DNA of 64,000 nucleotides from Hyphococcus sp. (GCA_021776245.1 JAJFGF010000022.1:1-64000); one strand, 5' to 3'; counted from the stretch's first letter, positions 8,732 to 16,854 are shown. Notes: generated by a model not told the origin, from the letters alone. Program-made: numbers and translations.

Positions 8732-10078
8732 TTATTCCGCCGCCATCGACGCGACAGGCGACGGCAGACTTATTACAATCTCAGTGTGCTCACCGCGAAC
8801 GGCTTCAATAGCCAAGGCGCCTGAAAAGGCCTCAACCGCGCGTCTGACAAATTCCAGCGCGGGGCCTGTTCCGCTTTCGGAATCAAGCACCGAGGACCCA
8901 TCAAAGAAATGTGAATAGTTGCGGTTGATGGGCTTTCCGCCGCCAATAATAAGGAAGCGAAGCTGGTTTTGTTGCGACATTTTTGTCAGCTCCAGAAGCA
9001 CTTCGCCTTTACCTTGTTTGTCGCGGGAAATTAAAAGTGTTTTCAGCAGCGACAGGATTACGTATATCATTGCGCTTTCTGATCCGTAGAACGTGAAATC
9101 AGAAGTCAGCTGAACTTTTACAAGCTTGCGTTCTTTTTCAGACTTGAATGGATAGCGTTTGAGCGCTCTTTTTACACATTCAGCCATCGAAACCACGTTG
9201 AACTCCGCTGGGTCAATGGGCACGCCGCCTGAGTTGCGCAGGAGCATCTCAACGACCGTATTTGCATGCACCGTCTCTTCTTGTAAGCGGACAAGGCTAT
9301 GGCGCAGAGCGCTACGGTGAGCTGGTGGAATTTCCCCCACCGGCAATCCGCCTTCTTCAGCTAATTCATATGTCTGAAGCAGCAATGGCAAATACTGCGC
9401 GAGGCTCATCGCACTGGTTCTAATCCCTAAGAGAGGCGATCTGAGTTCATGTGACAAATTTCGACCAGCCGTCCGCATGGCGTCCAGGCGCTCCTGCTTC
9501 AACATTTCACTGCGATAGCTGAATATCGTGCCGACTATCAAAACGAAAATAACAATCGGCATCAACTGCAAGTAGACTGAAGGATCGCTGACTGCGCCGC
9601 CAGTCGCAGCAAAAACGGTCCAGGCGAGCAACATGCCGAGCATCGAAAGAAATATCAGGTTTAGCCAGTCGACCAGAAATACAAGCAAAAGCAGCGCTGC
9701 AATAAAAGACGCCAGCCATACAGCGGAAAAATCGTTCTTCAACGTCATGAACGTAAAAAAGAACGGCAGCACGTAGAGGACTGTTGCATACCAGAATATG
9801 GGAGCGAATTTCTGCAGTTTTTCCGACCAAAAATCCTTGAGCAGAAACGGCAGACACATCCCGGCCCCGATAAGACGCATGGTCAGGTTCTCATAGGGCT
9901 GCGGAAAAATATCGTGCCAAATGAAATAATAGAGCGGCATGCCCACAGCGCCGCAAACGCTGATCGCAATCAGATTGCGCTCGACGAGATGGTAACTTCG
10001 CCCGACGATTTGCATCAGTTGCGATCGCGCAACGTCCTTCGACCGCGGGCTAGCGATATTTGGTCCGGTCAATTCCAT
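8732..10078 (-). CDS. CqsS-like quorum-sensing sensor with degenerate ATPase domain
   Basis: This 448-residue protein has six hydrophobic segments (about 34-190) closely resembling the Vibrio CqsS sensor: Y-Y-F-I-W ... F-P-Q-x-Y-E-N-L, and L-P-F-F-F-T-F-M-x-L-x-N-D. An H-box follows with His210 in L-S-H-E-L-R-S-P. The ATP-binding part is eroded. The N-box reads I-L-S-L-L-K-T-L without Asn, the G1 box reads I-I-G-G-G-K-P without Asp, and G2 survives only as S-G-T-G-P-A-L. No receiver domain is present, unlike hybrid CqsS. It probably binds the ketone signal, but may not autophosphorylate. It is the first gene of the operon. A start at 10015 is possible, since the ribosome site is weak. Confidence 0.85.
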   Translation of the reverse strand: MELTGPNIASPRSKDVARSQLMQIVGRSYHLVERNLIAISVCGAVGMPLYYFIWHDIFPQPYENLTMRLIGAGMCLPFLLKDFWSEKLQKFAPIFWYATVLYVLPFFFTFMTLKNDFSAVWLASFIAALLLLVFLVDWLNLIFLSMLGMLLAWTVFAATGGAVSDPSVYLQLMPIVIFVLIVGTIFSYRSEMLKQERLDAMRTAGRNLSHELRSPLLGIRTSAMSLAQYLPLLLQTYELAEEGGLPVGEIPPAHRSALRHSLVRLQEETVHANTVVEMLLRNSGGVPIDPAEFNVVSMAECVKRALKRYPFKSEKERKLVKVQLTSDFTFYGSESAMIYVILSLLKTLLISRDKQGKGEVLLELTKMSQQNQLRFLIIGGGKPINRNYSHFFDGSSVLDSESGTGPALEFVRRAVEAFSGALAIEAVRGEHTEIVISLPSPVASMAAE

Positions 10079-10080
10079 CG

Positions 10081-10104
10081 ATTATGCTCATTTTGACGCA
10101 TAAT
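10081..10104. promoter_or_regulatory. Inverted repeat just upstream of the quorum-sensing operon
   Basis: Perfect arms ATTATGC (10081-10087) and GCATAAT (10098-10104) are separated by 10 bases, only 2 bases before the start codon of the CqsS-like gene on the minus strand. It could be an operator or an mRNA hairpin over the ribosome-binding region. The binding factor is unknown. Confidence 0.35.
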
Positions 10105-10184
10105 ACTGCGGTCGCCGTTAACATATTGATAACGAATTCAATTGGAGGCTGGTCCAGTAACTGCTTTATATAAGAGGTGCACGG

Positions 10185-10355
10185 ATGAAGATTGTCACGC
10201 AGCCATTTCGCGTTGAACCGCCGTTCGCGGGCAATGATAAATATCTGCCGCATGCAATTGAAGCATGCAGAGAGATTGCCTCAGTTCTGCAAAATGAGGT
10301 GACGCAATTGTTCTTCAGGCGTCTATTCCGCGTTGGATCATATAGTCGTTTGTAA
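10185..10355 (+). CDS. Possible 56-residue protein of unknown function
   Basis: An ATG at 10185 opens a 56-codon frame that runs divergently from the quorum-sensing operon and overlaps the last 41 bases of the convergent FAD oxidoreductase gene. A GAGGTG lies 6-11 bases upstream. A TATATA at about 10168-10173 could belong to a promoter. The peptide starts M-K-I-V-T-Q-P-F-R-V and has no motif that I recognise. It may be a truncated gene or a chance frame. Confidence 0.25.
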   Translation: MKIVTQPFRVEPPFAGNDKYLPHAIEACREIASVLQNEVTQLFFRRLFRVGSYSRL

Positions 10356-11886
10356 ATAATGCGCGATCACCCGGGTCCGGCAGAAGTTGGTGGCGCGCAT
10401 CAGTCCAGGCCGTCAAGTCGGCGCCATAGGCATTTTGCACGCGTGCCGGCGTATATCCGTTGGTCTTGCCCCAATGCTGTGTGAACGGAATGCCCGCTTG
10501 CTCCATCTTTTGCGGAATTTGATCAAAGAATTGCAGTGTCGTATTATTAAAAATGCCGTCAATGCTGACGACAAATGTGGTGTCGAATCGATTCATGGCG
10601 AGCAGCGCCGGAGATTTCTTCACATAGCGACAACCAAAGACAACCGGCGTCGGACCGATCGCATTGTTGATGCCAATCAACTGATCAAGTGTTTCCAGAG
10701 CACGATTAAGCGGCACCGCGACCGTGCCTGAGGCGACTTTCGTACGCGGCGTTTTGTAGCCGAACATTTCACCCCAACTGCCAGTGCGCGAGTTCGTGTC
10801 AAACAGCGCGGCAATTGCAATCTGTGCAAAAAGCGGTACGCCATCCTGATATATGTCAAGCAACTGTCCAATTACTGACAGGAAATCAAAACCGGGTCCG
10901 AACTTCGACGCCGCCATGTTGTAGTCAGGTTGATAACCGGTGGTCCACGGCTTTTCGTACATCAACGTCACCAGCACTTCCGGCGGGTTTGAATTGGGAT
11001 CGATAATTGGCTGGAAAAAATAAGGCTGCAGCCCGGTTGCCGATTGCAAAGCAGGGTGACCGTCAAAATCCAGCGTTTCAATGACATTGCGCATGGCCGC
11101 GTCGAGAGTCAGTTTGGCGCCAGTCCCGTCGCTGTCAATATTTACGGACTCAAGCAGAAATCGCGGACGTGTTTCAATTATCACATTGTGGATGATGCCG
11201 AAGGCGCCCAACCCAACCACGACCGCATTAAAAAGAGCGTCATCGCGGATGACGGCGGCCCCGAGAGCCGCAGCCAGCGATGGTTTGAGCACAGGGTAAG
11301 AGGCGCGCTCCAGCCAAAACTGATTACTGTCACCCGCCAAAAGGTGAATGGCCACAATTTGGTCGTGCAATGCGCTGACACCAAGGGCCGAGCCGTGAGT
11401 GCCTGTTGCGGTGGCGCCGACGATCGTTTGCCCGTTGGCGGCGCCTGAAGTCGGCAAAGATCTTTCGAAGCGATCACTTTCGATCATGCGATTGATCTCC
11501 GAAATATAGGCGCCGGCCTGGATCAGCCACAGTCCTTCGCGCGCATCGGCGTCGCCGGGATAGGCTGGGTCAAGTTGGTTCTGGCGTATCGGCTTCATGC
11601 CGCTCAGACGTGACACGTCAATAAGCGCCCCGTTCGTCGCGGGAACGTCTGATAATGACCAGCCGCGGCCGACCGCGCGCGCTGTAATGCCGCTGACTTT
11701 AGCTTCGGTCAGCGCGCGCTGAATTTGGTGTGTACACCGATTTATTGTGTCAGCGCCATAGCGCGGCAGATCCGCGGGATACCAGACATTGTAGACGCCC
11801 TTGATCGGCGCCGTAAGTGTTTCATGGAAGTTTTTCCACGGCACTGCCTGTGGAATCCAATCCAGCATTGCATCGTCATTGGGCAT
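10315..11886 (-). CDS. FAD-binding oxidoreductase (PCMH / sugar-lactone oxidase type)
   Basis: This 523-residue flavoprotein is of the vanillyl-alcohol-oxidase/PCMH type. The N-terminal FAD domain shows R-A-V-G-R-G-W-S-L-S near residue 70, S-G-A-A-N-G-Q-T-I-V-G-A-T-A-T-G-T-H-G near 150 and a G-L-G-A-F-G-I-I segment near 225. The C-terminal half resembles D-arabinono-lactone or cholesterol oxidase substrate domains only loosely. There is no obvious signal peptide. The substrate cannot be named. It follows the small lipoprotein gene by 12 bases, so the two are probably co-transcribed. A wholly different flavin-dependent dehydrogenase function is possible. Confidence 0.75.
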   Translation of the reverse strand: MPNDDAMLDWIPQAVPWKNFHETLTAPIKGVYNVWYPADLPRYGADTINRCTHQIQRALTEAKVSGITARAVGRGWSLSDVPATNGALIDVSRLSGMKPIRQNQLDPAYPGDADAREGLWLIQAGAYISEINRMIESDRFERSLPTSGAANGQTIVGATATGTHGSALGVSALHDQIVAIHLLAGDSNQFWLERASYPVLKPSLAAALGAAVIRDDALFNAVVVGLGAFGIIHNVIIETRPRFLLESVNIDSDGTGAKLTLDAAMRNVIETLDFDGHPALQSATGLQPYFFQPIIDPNSNPPEVLVTLMYEKPWTTGYQPDYNMAASKFGPGFDFLSVIGQLLDIYQDGVPLFAQIAIAALFDTNSRTGSWGEMFGYKTPRTKVASGTVAVPLNRALETLDQLIGINNAIGPTPVVFGCRYVKKSPALLAMNRFDTTFVVSIDGIFNNTTLQFFDQIPQKMEQAGIPFTQHWGKTNGYTPARVQNAYGADLTAWTDARHQLLPDPGDRALFTNDYMIQRGIDA

Positions 11887-11898
11887 GGCGCGAAATCC

Positions 11899-12255
11899 CT
11901 AAAGTCCGTCGCCGGTTTCGCAGTCGCAGGGCGGCGGTATTTCCTGTTTTTCGCAATAGAAATAGAGCGTCGCTGGCGACACGATGCCGAGTGTTAAGAG
12001 CGTAAGGACAGTCTGACCGACATTGCGGCGGAATTCGACTTCTGCGAGATCGCCGCCACGACATTCGAGTGCCGGATAACCGGTCCCATCGGAGGATAAA
12101 CCTGCGCGGCCCGCGATCGATAGCGTTCCATGTTCAAGCGGTTGGCCGGCATTGCCAACGGGGTCAAATTGCGATGCGCGAATAGTGTGGCTTGCGCAGC
12201 TTCCATTGAGCAATAGCGACAGCGCCATGATGATGTATGGGGTATTTGTTTGCAT
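11899..12255 (-). CDS. Small Bor-like lipoprotein
   Basis: This 118-residue protein has a lipoprotein signal ending L-L-N-G-S-C (Cys20). The C-terminal half carries a Cys, a G-G-D/E-like stretch and the pattern L-T-L-G-I-V-S-P-x-T-L-Y-F-Y-C. This resembles the L-G-I-Y-T-P-x-x-x-x-V-Y-C ending of lambda Bor, a serum-resistance outer-membrane lipoprotein carried by phages. Similarity is motif-level only. A Cys-rich tail (P-P-C-D-C-E-T) is extra. It lies 12 bases upstream of the FAD oxidoreductase gene. Its function here is unknown. Confidence 0.45.
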   Translation of the reverse strand: MQTNTPYIIMALSLLLNGSCASHTIRASQFDPVGNAGQPLEHGTLSIAGRAGLSSDGTGYPALECRGGDLAEVEFRRNVGQTVLTLLTLGIVSPATLYFYCEKQEIPPPCDCETGDGL

Positions 12256-12327
12256 AGTTTATCCCTCCGTGGCGTGACGGATAAACCAAAATACGTATCA
12301 GTCAGCGCTGAATGATGAGCGGAAATC

Positions 12328-12364
12328 TACTGTTACGGTTACAGCTTGCGGCATATACTGTTAC
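12328..12364. promoter_or_regulatory. Repeated TACTGTTAC motif, candidate operator
   Basis: The 9-mer TACTGTTAC occurs at 12328-12336 and again at 12356-12364, 28 bases apart start to start. The first copy continues into GGTTACAG, giving an imperfect palindrome CTGTTAC-G-GTTACAG. The site lies about 75-110 bases upstream of the lipoprotein gene, in the only sizeable gap between it and the copper operon. The factor is unknown. Confidence 0.3.
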
Positions 12365-12460
12365 ATAGAAAGTCAAACTATGCGGATTCAAGTAAAAGAT
12401 AAACTGATTCTGTCCGCCCACCGTTGCTACATATGATCCACAGCGCCGCTGCCAATGGCA

Positions 12461-13471
12461 TTAATGCTCGTGATCTCCCGTAATCGGGGCCGATGACCAG
12501 TGAATGTGCGTAATGCGCCATTTGCCGTCCGAATTGACGAGCACCATGGTTTCCATCATGCGCGAATGAATTGTTTTTTCGTTGAATGAACCATGAATTT
12601 GCGATTCGGTAATGATCGTCGCCATTTCGCTTTCAACAATAGAGTCGCGATTCTTTTGGCTCCAATCGACTGCCGCCGTAAACGCCATATCGGCGGGCAT
12701 ATGGTGACCTGCATATTCATCGACCGAGCGTTCCGCGCCGCCGCCTTCTGCAATAACGACATTCGGGACCAGAAAATTTCTGACGGCGGCTTCATCGCCG
12801 GCCCGAAGGGCGCCGGCAAAGGCGTCAACGACGCCTTCGGGCGTTTCCGGATAATCGATTGGCATTGCATCGACCGAAGCGGCAGTTGACGAATCAGGAG
12901 CGCCGGCGACGACATGGTCGTGGCCGTCATCATGGTTTTCACTATTTTCATTTTCGTCATTGGGCGCAGTGTCGGCGCCGGCGATTGCGCCATGATCATG
13001 ATCATGCCCGTCGCCTGTGACAGCCGGCAGGCTCGAGACGCCAAGCCCATAGTGATAGACCAGCTGGCCGCCTTTCCACGCTGTGGCGCCCAACGCGAAT
13101 ATTGCGATCAGAAAAAGAATGCTGAACATTGATGATGGCCTGGATGACCTCGCCGACCAGCGCCACAATGCAAACACGGCAATAATGGCGACAGTCGCAA
13201 GGGCCATGTTTCGATGAGTGGTCATCGCTGCGTGCGATGGCGCGTCATGGGCGACAGAGTAATAGGCCTGTAAACCAGCAGCCACAGCGAGTAGCGCAAA
13301 CACAACGCCTAGAAAAAGCATCCAGTCGCCCGCCGCCTGAATCGATTGTCCCCGCCGAGACTCAGCGGAAGCTGCAGATGCTGCGAGCAAGAGGATCGGG
13401 CTCGTCATCAGAAACGCGATGACGAAGTGAACGAACAGCGGATGCAAATTTGGCTCAATAAGGTTTTCCAT
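12461..13471 (-). CDS. DUF2231 membrane domain joined by a His-rich linker to a SnoaL-like domain
   Basis: The protein has 336 residues. Residues 1-150 form a four-helix DUF2231 domain that starts H-P-L-F-V-H-F. Residues about 155-190 are a His/Asp-rich linker (G-D-G-H-D-H-D-H, D-D-G-H-D-H) likely to bind metal. Residues about 210-336 form a SnoaL/DUF4440-like fold ending W-R-I-T-H-I-H-W, probably in the periplasm. DUF2231 proteins are often near copper and haem genes, with no firm function. It lies downstream of copB and is likely in its operon. Its 3' end has a decayed relative at 1078-1260. Confidence 0.65.
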   Translation of the reverse strand: MENLIEPNLHPLFVHFVIAFLMTSPILLLAASAASAESRRGQSIQAAGDWMLFLGVVFALLAVAAGLQAYYSVAHDAPSHAAMTTHRNMALATVAIIAVFALWRWSARSSRPSSMFSILFLIAIFALGATAWKGGQLVYHYGLGVSSLPAVTGDGHDHDHGAIAGADTAPNDENENSENHDDGHDHVVAGAPDSSTAASVDAMPIDYPETPEGVVDAFAGALRAGDEAAVRNFLVPNVVIAEGGGAERSVDEYAGHHMPADMAFTAAVDWSQKNRDSIVESEMATIITESQIHGSFNEKTIHSRMMETMVLVNSDGKWRITHIHWSSAPITGDHEH

Positions 13472-13522
13472 GGATTTCCGTCCCGTTGTTTTCAGCGATC
13501 GCGCCGAAAGTAAAAAAAAGCT

Positions 13523-14287
13523 CTAAAACCACAACCGCAATCCCGCCACGAATGACACAGCGCCCGCGTCGTCGCCGGCGCTGCGTTTCATATCGGCGGT
13601 GGCCCCAATTGCGCGTTCCCAGGAAACGCCAATATAGGGCGCAAATTCCCGGCGAATTTCATATCGCAGCCTTGCGCCAACTTCGGCAGTGGACAGACCC
13701 GAACCGACGCCTGCGGATGGAACATCCTGTACCGCGAAATTCAGTTCCGTGCGGGGTTGAAGGATGAGTATTTGCGTAATCAAAAACTCATATTCAGCTT
13801 CTATGCGCGCTGAAATATCACCGTCATCGGATATAAACGCCGCGGCGTCGATTTCAAATAAATAGGGCGTTAGCCCCTGGAGACCGATTACCCCAAAGGT
13901 GCGATCATCGCCTGGCGCAAAATCATGGCGCAGGCCTGCCTGAAAATCGAAATAGCGGCTGATTGCCCGGCTCCATAACGCCTGGATTTCCGCCTCTTCA
14001 AATGCGTCGGCGACAAAATCATATTCGCTTTCGGTTTTAAGCCACAGCTTGTTTTTATCGCCGCCGTACCAGCCTTGGGCATCCCATAAAAACAAAGGAT
14101 CGCCGTCATTGGATCGAAATTCAAGCCGTTCCGCCTCAATAAAGGTGAGCGTTCCGCCGCCATGATGCTCTTGCAAGTGCTCGCGGATTTCGTCCTGCGC
14201 GTAGACGCCTTGCGCGACTGTGTTGCTGGCGGATATCGCGGCGCCTATGACGAGCAATGGAGTGAGCAATAATTTTTTCAGCATCAT
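13523..14287 (-). CDS. copB: Copper resistance protein B, outer-membrane beta-barrel
   Basis: This 254-residue protein has a signal peptide (about 1-25, ending near V-A-Q-G) and CopB-family signatures: L-E-F-R-S-N-D-G-D-P-L-F-L-W-D-A-Q-G-W-Y-G-G-D, K-L-W-L-K-T-E-S-E, and a C-terminal aromatic residue (L-R-L-W-F) suited to barrel assembly. It lacks the long Met/His-rich N-terminal repeats of Pseudomonas CopB, so it is a short form. I chose the ATG at 14287, which overlaps the copA stop by 4 bases and has GGAGAA upstream. CopB works with CopA in copper sequestration or export. Confidence 0.85.
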   Translation of the reverse strand: MMLKKLLLTPLLVIGAAISASNTVAQGVYAQDEIREHLQEHHGGGTLTFIEAERLEFRSNDGDPLFLWDAQGWYGGDKNKLWLKTESEYDFVADAFEEAEIQALWSRAISRYFDFQAGLRHDFAPGDDRTFGVIGLQGLTPYLFEIDAAAFISDDGDISARIEAEYEFLITQILILQPRTELNFAVQDVPSAGVGSGLSTAEVGARLRYEIRREFAPYIGVSWERAIGATADMKRSAGDDAGAVSFVAGLRLWF

Positions 14288-16161
14288 GATTTTTCTCCAT
14301 GATGCATTTTGTGATTTCCATCCTGCATGGGCTTCATGCCCTTCGGGCGAACTGACACCACGCGCATCATGCCAGCCGCCATGTGATAGAGCAGATGGCA
14401 ATGAAACGCCCAATCGCCAACAGCATCCGCTGTTATGTCGACCGATAGTTTTTCTCCTGGTTTAACGACGATTGTGTGTTTACGCGGCGGGTGATGACGG
14501 TCGCCAGTGACGACGTCGAAGAACATCCCATGCAAATGAATTGGATGCGTCATCATTGTGTCATTGACTAGCGTAAGGCGCATGCGTTCGCCTTCGTCGA
14601 GCATGATCGGTTCGTCGACATCGGAAAACTTCTCGCCGTCGAAAGACCACATATAGCGATGCATATTGCCGGTGAGATGCAGCTCCATTTCGCGTTCGGG
14701 CGCCCGCATATCGGGTTTCATCTCAAGCGCCTTGAGGTCGGTATAGACGAGAACCCGATGGGGTTCATTTTCAAGGCCGAGGCCGCGATCCGACAATCGG
14801 TTTGTGGGGATTTCGGCGACCATATCAACACCGGCGCCGCGTTTATGATTATGAGATTGCGTCGCGCCGGCGGATATTGCGGCGCCTCCGCCGCCATTGT
14901 TGTTGTGCCTGGCATCGGATGAGGCAGGCGCGGCAGCCTCTCCCATTGCGCCTCGGTTCATTGCGTGATGCGCGCTTTGATCCATCGCTGGTTCATTGCC
15001 GCTTGCCGTCATGTCGTCGCCAGACCTGTGTCCGCCATGGCCCGCCATCGCCATATCGCGCATGGTAAGCGTCGGCGTTGGCCGTAGCGGCGGGACAGGG
15101 GCGTGCATTCCGTCGCGCGGCGCCAGCGTTGCGCGGGCATAACCGCTTCGGTCAATCGATTCAGACATGATTGTGTAGGCTTTGTTTTCAATCGGCTCGA
15201 CAACGACATCATAGGTTTCAGCAACGCCGATTTGGATCTCGTCGGTCTCCACCGGTTGAACATTCAAACCGTCGGCCTGGACGACGGTCATCGGCAATTC
15301 GGGAAGACGAAAATTAAAAATTGTCATTGCCGAGGCATTGATGATGCGCAGGCGAACGCGTTCACCAGGATTAAAGAGGCCTGTCCAATTGTCGTGCGGC
15401 CCGTGGCCATTCACCAGATAGGTATAGGTGGAAGCTGTGACGTCAGCGATGTCACGGGGGTCCATGCGCATATTTCCCCACATCGCGCGATCCCGGAATG
15501 TGTCGTCGAAGTTGCGGTCGCTGGAATCCTTGAAGAAATCGATTAGCGTGCGTCTTTGGTAATTATAGACTTCAGAATTCTTTTTGAGCTTTGCAAAGAC
15601 GCGCGCCGGATTATCGAAAGTCCAGTCCGACAGAACAATCACATAATCACGGTCGAACGCGATAGTATCGTCGCCTTTCGGTTCAATAATGATCGGCCCG
15701 TAATGTCCTGATTGTTCCTGGAATCCGGAATGTGAATGATACCAATAGGTGCCGGCCTGCTTTAACGGAAACCGATAGGTGAAGGTTTCACCGGGTTTAA
15801 CGCCTGCAAAAGAAACGCCTGGAACGCCGTCCATTTCGGGCGGCAGCAAAATGCCGTGCCAGTGGATCGATGTATCAACATCAAGATCATTGGTCAGGTG
15901 TAGCGTAATGTCTTCGCCTTCGCGCCAGCGCAGGAGCGGGGCGGGTAATTGTCCGTTGATCGTGATTGCGCGACCGGGTTTGCCGTCGATAACGTGTTTT
16001 GCCTTGCCGGCGCGAAGGTGAAACTCATTGCCTGAGATATCCGTCAATCCGGCCATGTTGTTCAAAGCGGCGCTGCGCGCCCAGGCCGGCAACAATGTCG
16101 ATGCGCCAAACGCTAGTCCGGCGCCGGCGGCGTTACTAAAAAGTCTTCGTCTGCTAAACAT
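14284..16161 (-). CDS. copA: Copper resistance multicopper oxidase CopA
   Basis: This 625-residue periplasmic multicopper oxidase starts with a Tat signal (S-R-R-R-L-F near residue 4, hydrophobic to about 35). Copper ligands are visible in order: H-W-H-G, Y-H-S-H-S-G, and near the C-terminus H-P-I-H-L-H-G and H-C-H-L-L-Y-H-M-A-A-G-M. Between the second and third cupredoxin domains lies a Met/His/Gly-rich insert typical of CopA. It oxidises Cu(I) or binds excess copper. The start at 16161 is preferred over longer frames because it places the Tat motif correctly. Its stop overlaps the copB start. Confidence 0.9.
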   Translation of the reverse strand: MFSRRRLFSNAAGAGLAFGASTLLPAWARSAALNNMAGLTDISGNEFHLRAGKAKHVIDGKPGRAITINGQLPAPLLRWREGEDITLHLTNDLDVDTSIHWHGILLPPEMDGVPGVSFAGVKPGETFTYRFPLKQAGTYWYHSHSGFQEQSGHYGPIIIEPKGDDTIAFDRDYVIVLSDWTFDNPARVFAKLKKNSEVYNYQRRTLIDFFKDSSDRNFDDTFRDRAMWGNMRMDPRDIADVTASTYTYLVNGHGPHDNWTGLFNPGERVRLRIINASAMTIFNFRLPELPMTVVQADGLNVQPVETDEIQIGVAETYDVVVEPIENKAYTIMSESIDRSGYARATLAPRDGMHAPVPPLRPTPTLTMRDMAMAGHGGHRSGDDMTASGNEPAMDQSAHHAMNRGAMGEAAAPASSDARHNNNGGGGAAISAGATQSHNHKRGAGVDMVAEIPTNRLSDRGLGLENEPHRVLVYTDLKALEMKPDMRAPEREMELHLTGNMHRYMWSFDGEKFSDVDEPIMLDEGERMRLTLVNDTMMTHPIHLHGMFFDVVTGDRHHPPRKHTIVVKPGEKLSVDITADAVGDWAFHCHLLYHMAAGMMRVVSVRPKGMKPMQDGNHKMHHGEKS

Positions 16162-16343
16162 AAAACATTCTCTGAACTGGCGAATTGATTTTTCGTTTAT
16201 CGTTGATCGCCGCGACGCCTGAATGAAACTTGCGTGTTGGCGTCTAACCGAACTTTGTTGGGATCGCTCATTGCGCAACTGATTGCATTCATGCGCAGAG
16301 CATCTGGTCCGCGCTCAAATACAGCGCAGGAAGATCAAGACAA

Positions 16344-16784
16344 TCAAATCAGGAGGCGGATTTTTAATGATACAGGAGTCTGCGCGCGCTGATCTCGCCA
16401 CAGGCGCACAAATCGCTTCTTTTGCGCATATCCCGAATGCGGGTTCGAGGGCAGGGCGTCATTGTCGATTACCTTTACGACTGCGGCCAAGGCAATCGAA
16501 ACACTCTGCTCCGATTTTGTCAGCGCTTTATATTTATGCGCCGCAGCGCAATACTCGCAGTCGTTGTTTTTAGGCGCCCTATGCGCCGAACCATCATGGC
16601 CAGATTGCTGATGATGATCATGCGCGGCGCCGCCTTGTGCATCGGACATTGTCTGATGATGCGCGCTCGCGGCAATACCAGCACTGCTGACCGCCGGCAT
16701 CATGGAAGCGCAGACGGCCTGACCCGCCCCGAGAAACAAGGCGAGAAACGCAAATAACAGAGTCTTGAAAGAACCTATCGCCAT
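16344..16784 (-). CDS. DUF2946-like secreted protein, first gene of the copper operon
   Basis: This 146-residue protein has a signal peptide (about 1-26, ending V-C-A-S) and a His-rich stretch (A-H-H-Q-T-M ... H-D-H-H-Q-Q-S-G-H-D), then D-C-E-Y-C, a CxxC pair as in DUF2946 proteins that accompany copper genes. A metal-binding periplasmic role is likely but unproven. It starts directly after the CsoR-controlled promoter and lies about 180 bases upstream of copA on the same strand, so it should lead the operon. Confidence 0.6.
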   Translation of the reverse strand: MAIGSFKTLLFAFLALFLGAGQAVCASMMPAVSSAGIAASAHHQTMSDAQGGAAHDHHQQSGHDGSAHRAPKNNDCEYCAAAHKYKALTKSEQSVSIALAAVVKVIDNDALPSNPHSGYAQKKRFVRLWRDQRAQTPVSLKIRLLI

Positions 16785-16812
16785 GCAGATTGACCAATCC
16801 TTTACCGCGCCC

Positions 16813-16841
16813 TATCTATACCCCCGTAGGGTATAGGTCAA
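16813..16841 (-). promoter_or_regulatory. Copper operon promoter with CsoR operator in its spacer
   Basis: On the minus strand a -35 TTGACC (16841-16836) and a -10 TAGATA (16818-16813) are 17 bases apart. The perfect palindrome CTATACCC-CCGTA-GGGTATAG (16816-16836) fills the spacer. This is the G/C-tract operator form bound by CsoR/RcnR repressors. CsoR should block the polymerase until Cu(I) releases it. The site lies 29 bases from the start of the DUF2946-like gene and 18 from csoR, so autoregulation is likely. Confidence 0.8.
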
Positions 16842-16854
16842 TATTGCGAGAATT

